Source of the DNA: Cornus controversa | Lineage: Eukaryota; Streptophyta; Magnoliopsida; Cornales; Cornaceae | Direction of reading: 5' to 3' | Length of the DNA stretch: 64,000 nucleotides | Assembly (NCBI GenBank): GCA_026545225.1 | Contig: CM048846.1 | Location: forward strand, 13,913,975 to 13,977,974 | Shown here: positions 33,048 to 48,200 of the stretch, piece after piece | Layout: every line of letters begins with the position of its first letter | Position numbering within the stretch: the stretch's first letter is position 1 | Position numbers and translations under genes: made by a program | The notes under the pieces: model-generated | Seen by the model: only the letters and a program-made list of their open reading frames with translations | The model's database searches: none | What the model was told of the DNA's origin: nothing

Positions 33048-36000
33048 CTGGTAATGTTTTTTAAGTAGTTAATTAATGTGATTAAAAGGAGAAAGCGGGA
33101 AAAAATCAAAATGGACATGGTCTAGACTCTTATCTAAATAGTATAGTACACAGATAATATAGTCATGAGTCAAATCAACCAAAAAAGAGGCAGATTTTTT
33201 AATAGCATAGCCCACACATGATGTGAGGTACCAGTGATGATGTTCGCACCTCCAGAATCACTGAACAAGGGTGAAAAAACAATGGCAACAAACATGTATG
33301 CTTCAGCTTAAGCCCTAAAGCTAACGGGACCACAGAATAACAAGAAATAGCTTTTTAAAAAGTTTTAACATAACAATCTTTATTTTTAATAAGTAAAATT
33401 TATTGAAAGGCTAAAAATGGGAGGACACCCTGATGACCCCATAGACAACTATCAAAATAATACATCATTACAACCTAATAAAAAAGGGTAGTCCAGTGCA
33501 TGAGGCTTCCGCCATACAATATCTTCAGTACCTATGATGGTGACCACATCCGCTGACATTTGATGTTTGGACATAGAATCGAGTCCTCGTGAATGGGTAG
33601 AACCAGGTGCTCTTATTTTAAGACGGTAGGGACAATTGCTTCCATTACTAACAAGACACCAAATTCTTCTTTAGGTGCTTCAATTGTGGCACGGAAAAAC
33701 CTTCCATACAAGGTTCGAACGGTGAATTGAGGCAGAGTAGACCGATGATCAAGGTATTAAAAATGAATTCAGATATGGATGCTGGAGACTGAATACTAGG
33801 AAGGTGATTTAGTGGCTTAATTTGGCAACATGCTTCATATGATTGTAGACAAGTTGCATGAAGAAATTGTGAATTGCGCCATGCAGAAATGGAGTGGAAG
33901 TTTATCTGTCAGAAAGATCAAGAGATGGTGAATACGTATAATTTGCTAGTTTGATTGATTTTTAAATTCTTTTCCGTTTTTAGCGAATTTAGTACACAAT
34001 TAATCAACCAACACATGCAGAAAAATAAAAGTAGAGCAAAGTAAAACAGGCTTCTGCCGACTCTGGGGCCTTGCTTCCCTTGGAAGGCCATTTGGAGATC
34101 CAAAGCTCCCTAAAGGTGGTGATCTTCGCATGGACAATAGCTCTTGGGAGGATTCTCAACAATAGGAGAAGGCAAATCAATGTTAGGTAGTGTTATATGT
34201 GCAAAAAGGATGCAGAGTCAGTTATCACCTCCTTTTGCACTATCCAGTGGAAAGAGATCTCTGGGAAATGTTTTTGGCAATATTTGGAGTTCATTGTGTG
34301 TTATCCGGTTCCACAGTGGACATGATTGAGGCTTGGAGAGGATATAAAGTGGGGAGCCTATCACGAGACGCCTAGAAGGCCACACTCCTTTGCTTATGGC
34401 GGGGTTTGTGGAAAGAGAGGAATATGAGTTCTTTCAATGGGGAGGAAACTCCTACTTGGTCTCAAATACATCATATTGTGTTCCTTATTCTTTTGAGTCA
34501 ATGGGCAGAATTGTAAATCTTTGGGAGATATTGTGGATTTTGTTGATAGTTTGAGATTCTAATTGGCCTTGGAGGCTTTTTTTTGTGTTCTTCTAGGAGC
34601 GCTCCCTCATGAGCGTCTTTAATAGTATGTTATAAAAATAAAAATAAAAGGAAATGAGTGACACTAGAATTTTTTTTTATGGAAAACCTCGGCGAGGAAA
34701 AACCATGGAGACTAGATGTCTTAGGTGAATCAAAGTTCAGTAAATTGCAAAGCCTTCGGAACTGCTTTCCATAAGTCGCCAATTCCAGTGCCTTCAGAAT
34801 CTTTGACACTTAGTGTTCTTCGACTCCAGTGCCTTTGGGATCACCAACAACACTTATCCACGTCATCATGATGATCCGCTTCTCCTAGTGATCGATTGCC
34901 CTCTTCCATAGAACAATGCGAAGAATTGAATGAAACCTGCTGCTCTGATCATACCGTCGTAGGCTCGCAGTACTGGTGACCGAAAGAAGAACAACACATT
35001 AGACACCCACCGTGAACATGTGTGCTCAAATCAAAGAAACAAAACTTAAGAAAAATCTTAACCTGATTTCTCTCAAAAACACACAATACTCAATAATGCT
35101 CTTGTATGTAGATCTAATCAAAGATATGTATTTATAAATTAGAGAGTCCTTAAAACCACCGAAAAATTTGTCCAAGAACATTAGAGGACGTCTCTTAGAG
35201 TTTGGAAAGGTATTGGAAATAAAATCAGCTAGAAAAATAGTTTCCTTGTCAAAATTAACAACTTACAGCCAGTTGGACAATTCCAAAATCACATTCAACC
35301 AGTTCTGGCTTTTGGACAACTGGATGAAGAGCATCGTGGAGTCACCCCAAGTAAATTGATTCTGGTTTTAAAAATGTGTTCTTAGACACTCACCTGAATA
35401 AGTCTTGTTCAATCCGAATTGACCAGACTTAAACTCGTGATGATCACTCAATCTTTAGCTTTTGAAACCAAGACTCAAATGTAGAAGTACTACAACTCAG
35501 TGAACATGATTTGACTTTGAAATATGCCCGCACACAATTTAGTTTCTCACAGAAATTGACTAGCCAAATTTAGCATTTCACTTCCCATAGGGAAAGTCTT
35601 TAAAAGAGGCGGGTAAGGTAGCAAACCGATGAGGTTCATATGGTCATCTTCCACCAAATGACCTCAATCATCATTTAGCAAAAGCACAACAAATTCGCCC
35701 CTATATCTCAAAGTAAGTAACTATCAACCTGTAGTTCACATGGCCTCTCAAGAGGGTCCATAACTACTTAGAGTTGGCCATGCTAGCACCAATTGGCAAA
35801 GGGAAACAAAATTTCCGCACTTTTCCTGAATTAATAATAGATCACCAAACCAACATCTGCAATCTTTGTCTAGCATCATCCTGCGTCATCCTTGGAAACA
35901 GGGCATCTCCATTCTTTCGGAAGTACAACTTTCTCTCTCTCCACGATCACATTGATCGTCCAACGGCTGATTACCCCGATCGTCAATCTCAACGATTTTC

Positions 36001-39000
36001 CTCAAAGATTTACCACAGATCACCCCAATCGGCAAACTGATTAACACAATTGTATTAACAACTCCGCATTCCTCTTCTCTTCAGTTAATAGTTCTCTCTA
36101 CCAACGATCACTAGATTGTATCATCCCAGATAGCCCAGTCAACAAACGATTACCACAATCGTTTAAATTGAGAAAAACAGAGACTCAAACGAACATCGAT
36201 ATCACTACCTTGATCTTTCCCCTCTGGTCCTCATATCTTCAAACCCCAACCCCTCCTTTTGTACCCTACTAACCATACACTTTTGAGTCAAAGAAACCCA
36301 AATTGCTCGGATCACATCCACTGCCAGAGAGGACAGAGGTCGGATACTGCCGGAAAATTGCAAGATCAAGAAAGGGACTTTGAAATTTTTGTCACCTTCA
36401 ACTTCAATAAGTTGTTATCTGTCCCTATATATATATATCTGGGTATACATAGTGTTATATACATATATACATTATATAACTGTCTCCTGATATATATTTG
36501 CATATTGTTTGTATACTGCTATATACATAACAACTGCTATATTGCATACTACTAGTTGCATACATATATGTATATCTATAGGTCTGTACATATATTTGTG
36601 TCTATACATATATTTGCATACTGCTTGCTTTACATCTATCCATTATATACAAAGGCTGCATACCTACTGTTTTCAATTCTTTGTTGCATCTACCCATTCT
36701 AAATTTGCATAATGTTTGGAGCATTTTACCCACTGATGTTTGCATTTTTTTATGATAATTGATGCACAATTTTTGTTGTATTTGTTTGTCTAACTAAACC
36801 CAATTGACTTTACTGACTCTCCCTTTGCAGGTACCCACGACCGGATGTGAAAAAGAGATGGGTTGGTGTCTGGCAGACAACCAACCGTAAAAATCTATGT
36901 CAAATCTTCATGATGAATTCTCTTTCACCTTAAGCCAATAAAAAATATAAAAAACAAAAGATTATAAAAGTAGTGAACTTATGGACATACTTAAAAGGAG
37001 AAAAATTAAAATAGCTTGTCTATAAGAAACCAAATGGAAAGGGGAAAAAAGAGAGATTGGGGAAGGATACAAACTTTTTTATTTGGGTGGCAAAAATAAT
37101 GTATAGAAATGGAGTAGGTACCAAGTAGACTGGGATATGAGAGAAAAAGTTTTAGAGGTTAAAAGAAAAGGTGATATGCTAATAGGTATTGAACTAGTGT
37201 TCGATACAATGATATTGAATATGATAAGTTTCTACGTGCCACAAGCAGCACTAGATGAAAATATAAAGAAGGCCTTTTGGGAATTATTAGATGATAATCA
37301 TGAGACTATACAAAATATACCAAGTCATGAGAGTATATTTATAGGAGGAGATTTCAAAGGTCATGTAGGGGAAAAGCGAATGGGATACGATCAAATTCAT
37401 GGGGGGTATGGTTTTGGGGAGAAAAATGAGGACGGGGAAACACTTTTAGAATTTGCAAAGGTATATGACTTGGCTATAGAAAAAACATTTTTAAAAAAAA
37501 ATAAAAGAGCATTTAATCACGTAAGTGACACAAATAAAACACAAATTGATTATTGCCTATATAGAAGAGGACAATGGGGAACGAATAAAGATTGTAAGGT
37601 AATCCCTGAAGAAAGTTTAACAAACCAACATCGATTACTAGTATTAGACCTATGGATTAAAGAATCAAAGGATCAAAAAATAGTAAAAGGACATAAACAC
37701 ATAAAATGGAAAGGATTGAAAGGAAATAGAAGGATAAAATTTAAAGCAAAAATATTACAAGAACAACAATGGGATTGGAATGATAATATCAATAACTTAT
37801 GGAAAAAAATGGCAGAATGAATCAGGAACGGAGCAAAGAAAACCTTGGGAGAGATAAAGGGAAAGAAATTTCGTAAAAAAGAAACATGGTGGTGGAGCGA
37901 TGAAATACAAGAAGCAATAAAAAATAAAAGAATGAGTATCAAAGAATGGCAAAAAAAGTAAGAAACAAGAGGATTTAGAGAAATACAAGAAAATGAAATT
38001 CGAAGCTAAAAAAAGGGTAGCTAACGCTAAACAAAAAGCATTAAATGATGTGTACGAAAAATTAGGAACAAAGAGGGGAAATGGCTAGGCTATCTACAAA
38101 TTAGCAAAAAATAGAGAGGGGTTGACTAAAGACAAGAATCAAGTTAGGTGTATAAAGGATATAGATCAAACAATATTAGTTGAAGAAAAAAATATATTAG
38201 AAAGATGGCAAAATTATTTTCAACAATTGCAAAATAAAGAATATACTAGAGAAGAAATTGAAAGTGATGAGCCTTATATGGGATTGGTAAATGAGACTAA
38301 TAATAAGGAAGTAGAGGACACGTTAAAGAAAATGGGTAAAATAAAGCGATAGGACCTGATAACATGCCTATCGAGGAGTGGAGAATTTTAGGAAAAATAG
38401 GACTTGAATGGTTAACAAAGTTACTTAACAAAATTCCAAACGAAAAAGAATGCCAAATGAATGGAGGAAAAACACTATAGTAGCAATTTATAAAAACAAG
38501 GGTGACATACAAAATTGTGAAAATTATAGAGAAATAAAACTAATGAGTCTTGCGATGAAATTATGGGAATGGATAATTGAACAAAGACTAAGCAAAGAAA
38601 CCTCAATATCCGATCATCAATTTGGATTTATGCCAGGTAGAACAACAATTGAGTTCAAACAAAATGTGGAGAAACTGGGGATTTCTCCATAAAAGTAGGA
38701 CAACATCAAGGATCCGTGTCAAGTCCTTGCCTATTTACAATAGCGGTGGATGAAATAACAAAAGACATTCCATGGTGCTTGTTGTTTGTTGATGACATAG
38801 TTTTAATAGATACGTTGAAAGAAGCTTGAGCATTTAAGTTAGAAACATGGAGAAAAGCTTTAGAAGCAAAAGGTCTAAAAATTAGTAAAACTAAAACAAA
38901 ATATATGAAATGAAATTTTGATAAAGCAACAGAAGAAGACTATAAATATTAAAATTCAAGACCAAATAGTTACTCAAAATAACTAATTTCGCTATTTAGG

Positions 39001-42000
39001 TTCCATATTACAAAAAGATGGGAAGATAGATGGTTATGTGGTAAGTATGATTAAAGCAAGGTGGACAAAATGGAAGCAAGCTAGTTGCATCCTATGCGAC
39101 AAACGAATCTCAAAAAACTTTTAAAAAAAAATCTATAGGACAGTTATTAGGCCAGCTATATTGTATGGAGTAGAGTGTTGGCCGTTGAAAAAGAAACAAG
39201 AACAACACATTCATGTGGTGAAAATGAAGCTAAGATAGATGATAAGAGTAACTAGAAGATATAGGATTAGTAATGAACGAGTGAGGGGTAAGCTAGGAGT
39301 GGCTCCTATTAGTGATAAAATTATAGAAAGTAGGCTTAAGTGGTATGGTCATATTCAACGCAGACCCGATGATGCACCTATAAAAAGAGGAAGAGTTATT
39401 TGTTTAGAGGGTAAGCGACAAAGAGGCCGACCAAAACTTACGTGGGATGAAGTAATTAAAAAAGACTTTAAAAAATCTAAATTTAAGAGAGGACGTGGTA
39501 TATAATAGGAAATAATGGAAAAAGAGAATTCATGTGACCGACCCCATCTCTATAGGAAAAAGGCAAGGATGATGATGAGGCTTGGGTGGTATGGTTATAT
39601 ACAACATAGAGCGGAAGATGCACCGGTTAGGAGGGGAAGGATTGTTTGCTTAGAATGTGTTGACAAAGAGGTCGGCCAACACTTACATGGGATGAAGTAA
39701 CAAAAAATGATTTTAAAAAACTAAATATTGTAAGAGACATGTTTTATAATATAAAAGAATGAAAAAAGAGAATTCATGTGACCAACCCCATCCATATGGG
39801 AAAAAGGCAAGGAGGATGATGATTCTGGTAAAGTAATAGAATAAATGAGTAGATAGTAGTTCAAGTTATGGACAAGGAATTGCAACTGTTTGGATAGTGT
39901 TGCTTGTATGCCTCTTTGGTGGGTATGAAGACAACGTAATATTAATTTTTAACAAGGAGTTTAACATTTATATGCTCAGAGAATTTGACAAAGGTGTTGA
40001 CAAATATAGATAATTAGCATAGTTATAGGACATGTGCTGATTATATATAATGTTGAAATATATAGATAATTAGCATAGTTATAGGACATGTGCGGCATAG
40101 TTATAGGACATGTGTTGATTATGTGTAATTAGTAGAGTTATAGGAGTTAATTATTCGCATTTAATTTATTTCCTTCTTTGTAATTTTTTGTGTACTATTT
40201 AAATCCTCCACAAGGAGAAGAATAAACACAGTAAATTATTCCTATTCCTTTATCTCCAAAGAAATCTTCATGGTATCAGAGCTCTCTAGAGAGAAATTTT
40301 AAAACCCTAATTTTTCCTTTTAGGGTGTTCTGCAAATACACCTTAATACCCAAACACCAGATTTATTTTTACCTAACACCACAGAACCTGCCGACAGCCC
40401 TGCCCACCACCACAGACCAGGTGTCCTTATTTGATTTCATGGCAAACAAAATTGAAATCCCTGTGACTTCTGAAATTGATTCTCAGACTAATGATTCCTC
40501 CAATAGCATCTAACCTGCATCAAGATCTGATGAATGTCCAGTTGATGCCTCATAAACTTGATGGCACCAATTATCTGGCTTGGTCTCACTTTGTGAAGCT
40601 GTATATTACAGGCAAAGGCCGGTTGGGGTATTTAACTTGGGGAAAAACCCTGACCTACGATCAATGACCCAACTTTCACGACTTGGGTTGTAAAAGATGC
40701 AATGCTCTGCTCTTGGCTCCTCCAAACTATGACATCCGATCTTAGTCTGGATATATGCGGCTCAAGTCCGCTAAAGATATTTGGGATGCAATATGTCAGA
40801 CTTATTCTGTGGGAGAAAACGAGGCACAGATTTATGAGTTAAAGCGTCGTATTCAGGCTGCTACTTAGCAAGGAAGGACATTAGAGGCATATTACAATGC
40901 CCTCCAAGCTTTATGGCAAGAACTTGACTATTACCAACCTTGTGAGATGGAGTGTGCTGTTGATACCGCTTTGTTGAATAAGCAGATTGAAAAAGAACGT
41001 GTTTTTGAGTTTCTTGCTGGCCTTAACATGGATCTGGACCAAGTAAGGACTCAGGTGCTTGGAAAAGATCCGTTTCCCTCTTTGCGTGAGGCCTATGCTT
41101 ATGTGCGTACCCAGGCCCTCCGACGATCTGCTATGCTCATGCCACCTTCTCCAGAAGGATCTGCTTTGGTTTCCACCACAAATTAGCCACCTTAGGCACC
41201 ATTAGTACATCAGCCCGATCCTCCACCAACTGCAACATCCGGTAATGTAGCTAAAACAACTAAATCTGATGGCAGAGATTCTTTAGTTTGTAATTATTGT
41301 AACTAGACTAGACATGTGAGAGAGCAATGCTTTAAAGTCAATGGTTATCCGCCTTGGTGGCCTGAAAAAAAGGGTGACAAAGGTGAAGGCAGTAAAGGAG
41401 TTGTTCTAGCTCCAAGGCTCATTATACCTCCTCCAGTGATCAGAATAGTGACCATTCTGCTGCTAAGTTTTCTTCTACTCAGATGGAACAAATAATTTAG
41501 GAGTGTGCTCGCTTGTTATCTACTAAAGGGTCCAACTCTTTAGCCACGTCCTCATGTAACTTTGGTAGTTGTTTTAGTGTATCCGGTAAGTCTTCCTCAG
41601 ACTCTTGGGTTATAGATACAGGGGCAACTGATCACATGACCTTTACATCTCATTTTTTCTCATGTTATTCCTCACCTACTAAAACTTGAGTCACAACTGC
41701 TGATGGTTCACCAACCCATGTGGCTGGTGAAGGTTCAATCTCACTTTCTGATTCTTTGTCCCTTTCCAATGTTCTTCATGTCCCTAGATTGTCCAATAAT
41801 ATGCTGTCTATCAGTCAACTTACTAAAACCTTAAACTCTTCACGTTTTTTGACATTCATTGTATATTTCAGGATCTCAGGACGGGAGTGAGGATTGGTTA
41901 TGGTAGTGAAAGAGGTGGCCTCTATCTCTTGGATGTACCAGCTGCTTCAACCTCAGTTCATGTTGTGCAATCCACTACTGGTTCATCCCGTGACATTTGG

Positions 42001-45000
42001 TTATGGCACAAACATTTAGGACATCCGTCATTTTGTTATTTAAAAAAATTGTTTCCTTCTTTATTTTCTGTTGTTGATGTTTCTCAATTTCAATATGAAA
42101 CTTGTGAACTTGCTAAACATCATCGGGTACCTTTTCCATTAAGTATTAATAAAAGTACCATTCCTTTTGCTCTTGTTCATAGTGATGTTTGGGGCCCTTC
42201 TCGTGTGACTAATCTTTCAGGTTCTAGATGGTTTGTCACATTCATTGATGACTACTCCCAAATTACTTGGGTTTATTTGATGAAGGAAAAAAGTGAATTT
42301 TTCTCTATTTTTAAGTCCTTTCATCAAATGATCCATAGACAGTACAATTCAAAAATAAAAGTCTTTCGCTCTGATAATGGGGGTGAATACATTTATTCTG
42401 GTCTCAAGTCCTATTTTTCTGATGATGGAATTATCCATCAAACTTCTTGCACTGATACCCCTCAACAAAATGAAGTAGCCGAACGGAAAAACTGCCATCT
42501 TCTTGAAGTATCCTGTTCTCTACTTCTATCCATGACAATACCAAAGTCATATTGGGGGGAGGCTGTTCTCACGGCAGCCTATTTAATCAATTGGATGTCT
42601 TCCAGAGTTCTTCAATACCAAACTCCGCTACAGGTTTTCACTACTTCTTGCTCGCCATCTATTGTTAATCATCTTCCTCCTCAAGTCTTTGGTTATGTAA
42701 GTTTTGTTCATATTCATCACAGTGGTAAGTTTGACCCTCGTTCCCTCAAATGCATTTTTCTCGGTTATTCTGCTACTTAGAAGGGCTACAAGTGTTATCA
42801 CCCTCCGTCAAAAAAATTCTTTGTATCTATGGATGTTTCTTTCATGAGGAACAAGCTTATTTTTCCAGTCTTGCTTCTACGACTTCTCTTTAGGGGGAGA
42901 CCTTGAGTAGTGAAGAAAAGTCTTATATTGTGCCTATGTTTGAATTGGATAGTGAAAATAAAAAAAATGAAAAAACAGAAGGCGGTTCTTTGACTCTCCC
43001 ACCGAAAGGTCATCATTTGTCTCTATTTGAGCAGGTATATCTAAGAAGAGAAAAGGTACCTCTCGAGCAAAATAATCAGTCTGCCCCAATAACATGTAAT
43101 CCTGAGGTAGAGTCTGTTGAATCTCCATTCTCTTTTGTTGATAATAGTTCTGTAGATCCTAATGCTCCAGATGATTCTAATGTTGTTAATGACTTAGAAT
43201 TGCCTATTGCCTTGAGAAAATCACATCGTACTTGTCAGTCAAAATATAAATATCATATTTCAAGTCTTGTGTCTTCCCATCGTCTCTCACCATCCTTTAA
43301 GGTTTTTGGCCATCAGTTGTCTTCTATATCTATTCCTAAAATATTTCAGGATGAACTTGACAATCCAAGGTGGAAAGAGGCAATGGTTGAGAAATTGAGA
43401 GCTCTCCGGAAAAACTCTACGTGGGAGTTAGTGGAGTTGCCAAAAGGGAAGAAAACCGTTGGCTGCAAATGAGTGTTTACCATAAAGCATAAGGCAGATG
43501 GGTCAATTGACCGATACAAGGGGCAAAGGGCTATACTCAGACATATGGCATTGACTATCAAGAAACGTTTGCTCCAGTTGCGAAGATGAACACTATTCGG
43601 GTTCTTTTATCTTTAGCAGCTAACCTGGAGTGGACTCTCCAACAGTTTGATGTGAAGAATGCTTTCCTCCATGGCGATCTAGAGGAGGAAGTGTACATGG
43701 ACATTCCTCCAGGTAGTGATGAAAGTACCAAAAAGGGGAAAGTATGCAGACTAAAAAAATCATTATATAGCCTGAAACAGTCTCCTAGAGCATGGTTTGG
43801 TAGATTTTCACAAGCTATGCAGAAGTATGGATATCGTCCTAGTCAAGCAGATCATATGTTATTCCTTCGACACTCTCAGGGGGGGTAGAATTTCAGTTGT
43901 TATTGGCTATGTGGATGACATCATCATGACCAGGGATGATACTGAGGAGATTAGGAGACTAAAGCTACATTTGGCCAAGGAATTTGAAATTAAAGACTTG
44001 GGTATCCTGTGGTATTTTCTAGGTATTGAAGTGGCTCGCTCAAAACAAGCAATATTTGTTTCACAGAGAAAGTATGTACTTGATCTTTTAACTGAGACAG
44101 GGATGTTAGCCTGCAAGCTTGTGGATACTCCTATCGAACGGAATCATAGATTGGGTGAACAGGCTAATGATACACCTATTGACAGAGAGAGATATCATAG
44201 GTTGGTTGGAAAACTAATATATTTGGCTCAAACACGACCAGATATAGCCTATGCAGTGAGTGTCGCCAGTCAGTTCATGCACGAGCCACGTGAAGTTCAT
44301 ATGCAGGCAGTAGAGAGGATACTCAAATACTTGAAATTAGCACCTGGTAAGGGCCTTTTGTTTTCGAAACATGATCACTCTGCAGTAGAGGCCTATATAG
44401 ATGCTGATTGGGCGGATTCTATTTCGGATCGAAGATCAACTATAGGATATTGCACATTTGTGGGTGGCAATCTAGTTACTTGGCGGAGTAAGAAGCAATC
44501 GGTTGTGTCCAGGTCTAGTGCCAAGGCTGAATTCAGAGCTATGGCCCACAGTGTGTGAATTATTATGGTTGAAGATCCTACTGGGAGAATTAAGGATTGC
44601 TTGTCAAAGTCCCATGAAGCTATATGTGATAATAAGGCAGCCATTAGCATTGCTCATAATCCTGTGCAACATGATCGGACTAAACATGTTGAGATTGACA
44701 GACACTTTATCAAAGAGAAGTTAACAAAATGTGTGATTTGCACTCCCTATGTGAGGACCGAGGATCAACTTGCTGATATTTTGACTAAGGGGGTCTCTAG
44801 CAAAGTATTCAATTCTGCTCTTGCCAAGCTAAGAATCCGGGATATCTATTCTCCAGCTTGAGGGGGAGTGTTGACATATATAGATAATTAGCATAGTTAT
44901 ATGACATATGTTGATTATGTGTAATGTTGACATATATAAATAATTAGCGTAGTTATAGGACATGTGCGGCATAGTTATAGGACATGTGCTGATTATGTGT

Positions 45001-45242
45001 AATTAGCATAGTTATAGGAGTTAATTATTCTCATTTAATTTATTTCCTTCTTTGTAATTATTTGTGTACTATTTAAATCCTCCTCAAGGAGAAGAATAAA
45101 CACAGTGAATTATTCCTATTCCTTTATCTCTAGAGAAATCTTCAAAATGTCTGATTAAGCTCCCTCCTCAAAATACCAGGCCTCATTTTTTTCTCTTTTC
45201 CTTCAATGAACTTTTAACTCAATAAATGATACACACACACAC

Positions 45243-45284
<42 letters not shown>

Positions 45285-48200
45285 GAAATAATAGTGACTG
45301 AAAATACTATGGATCCTCTTCCCTAAAAGTTAGGCTATGTAGGTCTGAGGGTAATTGGTAGGATCTCATTTTCCATGCCTCATCAGGGTTGAATTTGGTT
45401 ATTATTTTAAAGCTTCTCATTTAGCAAAACCAAACTCCAACCACAATGTTCTAATGGATTCACTTCAATGTTTATACATACAAGCGCGCACGCGCACACA
45501 CACACACAGAGAAAGAGAGACGGACCGCATAGCATAACCATCCATGCAAAGACTCCCAACAAAGAATAGCCTTCCATGTTGTTCTCTCACTTAAACTGCA
45601 TATTGCAGCCAATTGTTGCAAGATTGTAGCGGACTTGTGAACCTACAAAGAGTGGGACAAGCAATAATTTCCCAGCTATATTTTATAAGGTGGTATAACA
45701 ATTATATGAGGAAAGAAAAAGAAAAAAAAATGATATATGGGTTTTAGGATGTACATTTGAAAATTTGAAATTGAATTGGTCCCATTGTGTTTTACAAATG
45801 ATTTTATTTGAAATCAATTAGTTTTTTTACTGCAGTTATATCAATTTATTTTCTTTTCCCTTAGATTATCATATGTGGAAAAGATGAACTTAGGATCAAA
45901 GCACAAAGTGACTGCTCTTAGACACTACCCAGTGCTAATCACATCACCATTGGGTGTTAGGAAGGGAAAACTGGAGAGGGACTAACCTTTAAAAAGTGAC
46001 TGCTCTTAGGCTTGTTCCTGTATCCTTGAGCTTGTTAGCCCAAATTTTTACCACTGCACCTAGAAATAGTCCCTATGTCCCACCACAACATGTATCAGTC
46101 CTGAATCTCTCCCATTCCTGACCCTATGAGCTTCTAAACCCCCACCCATCCTAGAATCCTCACCTCCCCAGACCTCCAACATCCCCATTCCTCTCACTAT
46201 TTCATTCGTAACCCTATCTCTTCTAGTCAATCCTACCATCCATCTTAGCATTTTCATTTCCGCTACAACGAACTCAGGTATGAGTTCATATAAATATTTT
46301 GGATAATCTTTAATAGGTGTATAGGAGTTTGTTTTCTTTGCAAAGCCCACCAAATTATCTCTCAGTACCCTATGATATGCTTTCTCTAAGTATATAAAAA
46401 CCATGTGTGGATCTCTTTGCTTACTCCTACATTCTTCAGCTAGTTGTCTTATTAAGTGAATAGCTTCCATTGTCAATCTTCCTGGCATATATCCAAATTG
46501 GCTATCAAATACCATGGTTTACTCTCATAATCTTTGATGTATTACTCTTTCACATAGTTTCATTGTGTGACTCATTAACTTGATTCCTCTATACTTGCTA
46601 CAATTTTGTATATCCCCTTAATGTTTATGAATTGGTACTATTGTGCTTTTCCTCCATTCATTTGGCATCATGTCTGTTTTAAAATGTTGTTACATAAATG
46701 TGTTAGCCACTCAATTCCTATCTTTTCTGACGTTCTCTAAGCCTCTATAGGTATGTTATCAAAGCCTATTGCTTTATAAGCGTGTCTATTTTATCATTTA
46801 ATAAATGTTTTGGGCGAAACTAAAGGAGAGAACTCATTAAGAAAGAGACGTGGTGGTGGAGTGAGGAAGTACAACAAATAATTAGACAAAAGAGGAGAAG
46901 TTTTAAGGCATGACAAAAAATTAAACTACAAGAAGACTTAGACACAGATAATAAACTCAAAGGTGAAGTAAAGAAGATAGTAAGTAAAGCCAAACAAAGC
47001 TCACTAAATGTCTTGTATGAAAAACTAGGCACAAAAGATGGCGAAAAAAATATTTATAAATTAGCAAAGAATAGGGATAGATCAACTAAAGACCTAAACC
47101 AAATTAAATGTATTAAGGACATAGACAACACAATATTGGTCAAAAAAAGCGACATTAAATAGATGGAAGAATTACTTCCAAAATTTATTAAATTAGAAAT
47201 AACCTAGAGAAGAAGTAGAAGGAAATTAAATTAACATAGGAATGATAAATAAAATCACCAACAAGAAGGTAGAGGACACACTCAAGAAGATGGGGGAGTA
47301 ATAAAGCGGTAGGCGCGGATAATATTCCAATAGAGACTTGGCGAACATTAGGTAACGTAGGAGTTGAGTGGCCAACAAAGTTGTTTAACCATATATCGGA
47401 GAAAGTTAGAGAGAGTAGACTGAGATGGTTTGGACACATATATCGGAGACCTAGTGACGCGTTGGTGAAGCGAGGAAGACTAGTTGTAGTAGAAGGTAAG
47501 TGACGGAAAGGACGACCAAAAATAACATGGGATGAGGTTATTAATAATGACTTAAAAAAGTTAAACATGGCAGGGGAAATGGGAGAGAGAATTCATTTGG
47601 CCGACCCCATTCATATGAGATTAAGGCAATGATTATGATGATGAAGATATTACATTCAATTCCTTCTACTTTCTTTCTAGGGTATTCTCATTAAGTAGGT
47701 GTTGGAAATAACTTTTTCATCTAGCTAATATGTCATTTTCTTTAACTAAAATTGTGTCATCTATGTCCTTCATACAACTAATTTGATCCATGTCTTTAGT
47801 TGACTTATCTCTATTCTTTGCCAATTTATTTATTTATTTTCTTGACAAGTAAAATTCATATAAAGCATTTAGTGAGTCTTGTTTAGCTTTACCTACTATC
47901 TTCTTGGTTTCATTTTTTAAGTGCCTTATACTTATCTAAATACTCTTGTTGCTCACTTTCTTGCCATGTTTTAAAGCCTTTTCTTTTGTTGTATTATTTG
48001 TTGCACTTCCTCACTCCACCACCATGTTCCTTCCTTAATGAAGTTCTTTCCTTTGGTTTCTACCAATACTTCTTTCACCTTACTTCTAATAAAATTTGCC
48101 ATTTTAACCACAAGTTATTGATATCGTTGTTCCATTTCCATGTCTCTTTGTTTAATATTTGTTCTTTATGCCAGATCTCTTTATTACCTTTTAATTCCTC

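Larger units (their letters stand above)
36931..39850 (+). mobile_element. RTE-type LINE with duplicated tail
   Basis: The order of motifs is apurinic endonuclease (36980-37820), reverse transcriptase (38150-38900) and C-terminal tail (39150-39790), ending in GATGATGAT-type repeats. The RTE clade is suggested by [11 protein letters not shown], the [20 protein letters not shown] motif and the [20 protein letters not shown] tail. It sits in sense orientation opposite to the host gene. Frameshifts, stops and an RT deletion make it inactive. Confidence 0.85.
39995..45144 (+). mobile_element. Near-complete Ty1/copia element, LTR to LTR
   Basis: The 276-bp LTRs are 39995-40270 and 44869-45144 (TGTTGACA...AATCTTCA) and differ at about 18 positions by hand count, near 93% identity. 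The primer site TGGTATCAGAGC is at 40271 and the polypurine tract TTGAGGGGGAG just before 44869. Flanks are AAAGG and AAATG (one mismatch). The domain order gag-protease-integrase-RT-RNase H is copia. Several stops and frameshifts make it defective. It inserted on the plus strand inside the importin gene intron. Confidence 0.95.

Noticed and set aside
36259-36712. Plus-strand frames rich in Tyr and Ile
   Set aside because: They come from ATATAC simple repeats in intron DNA.
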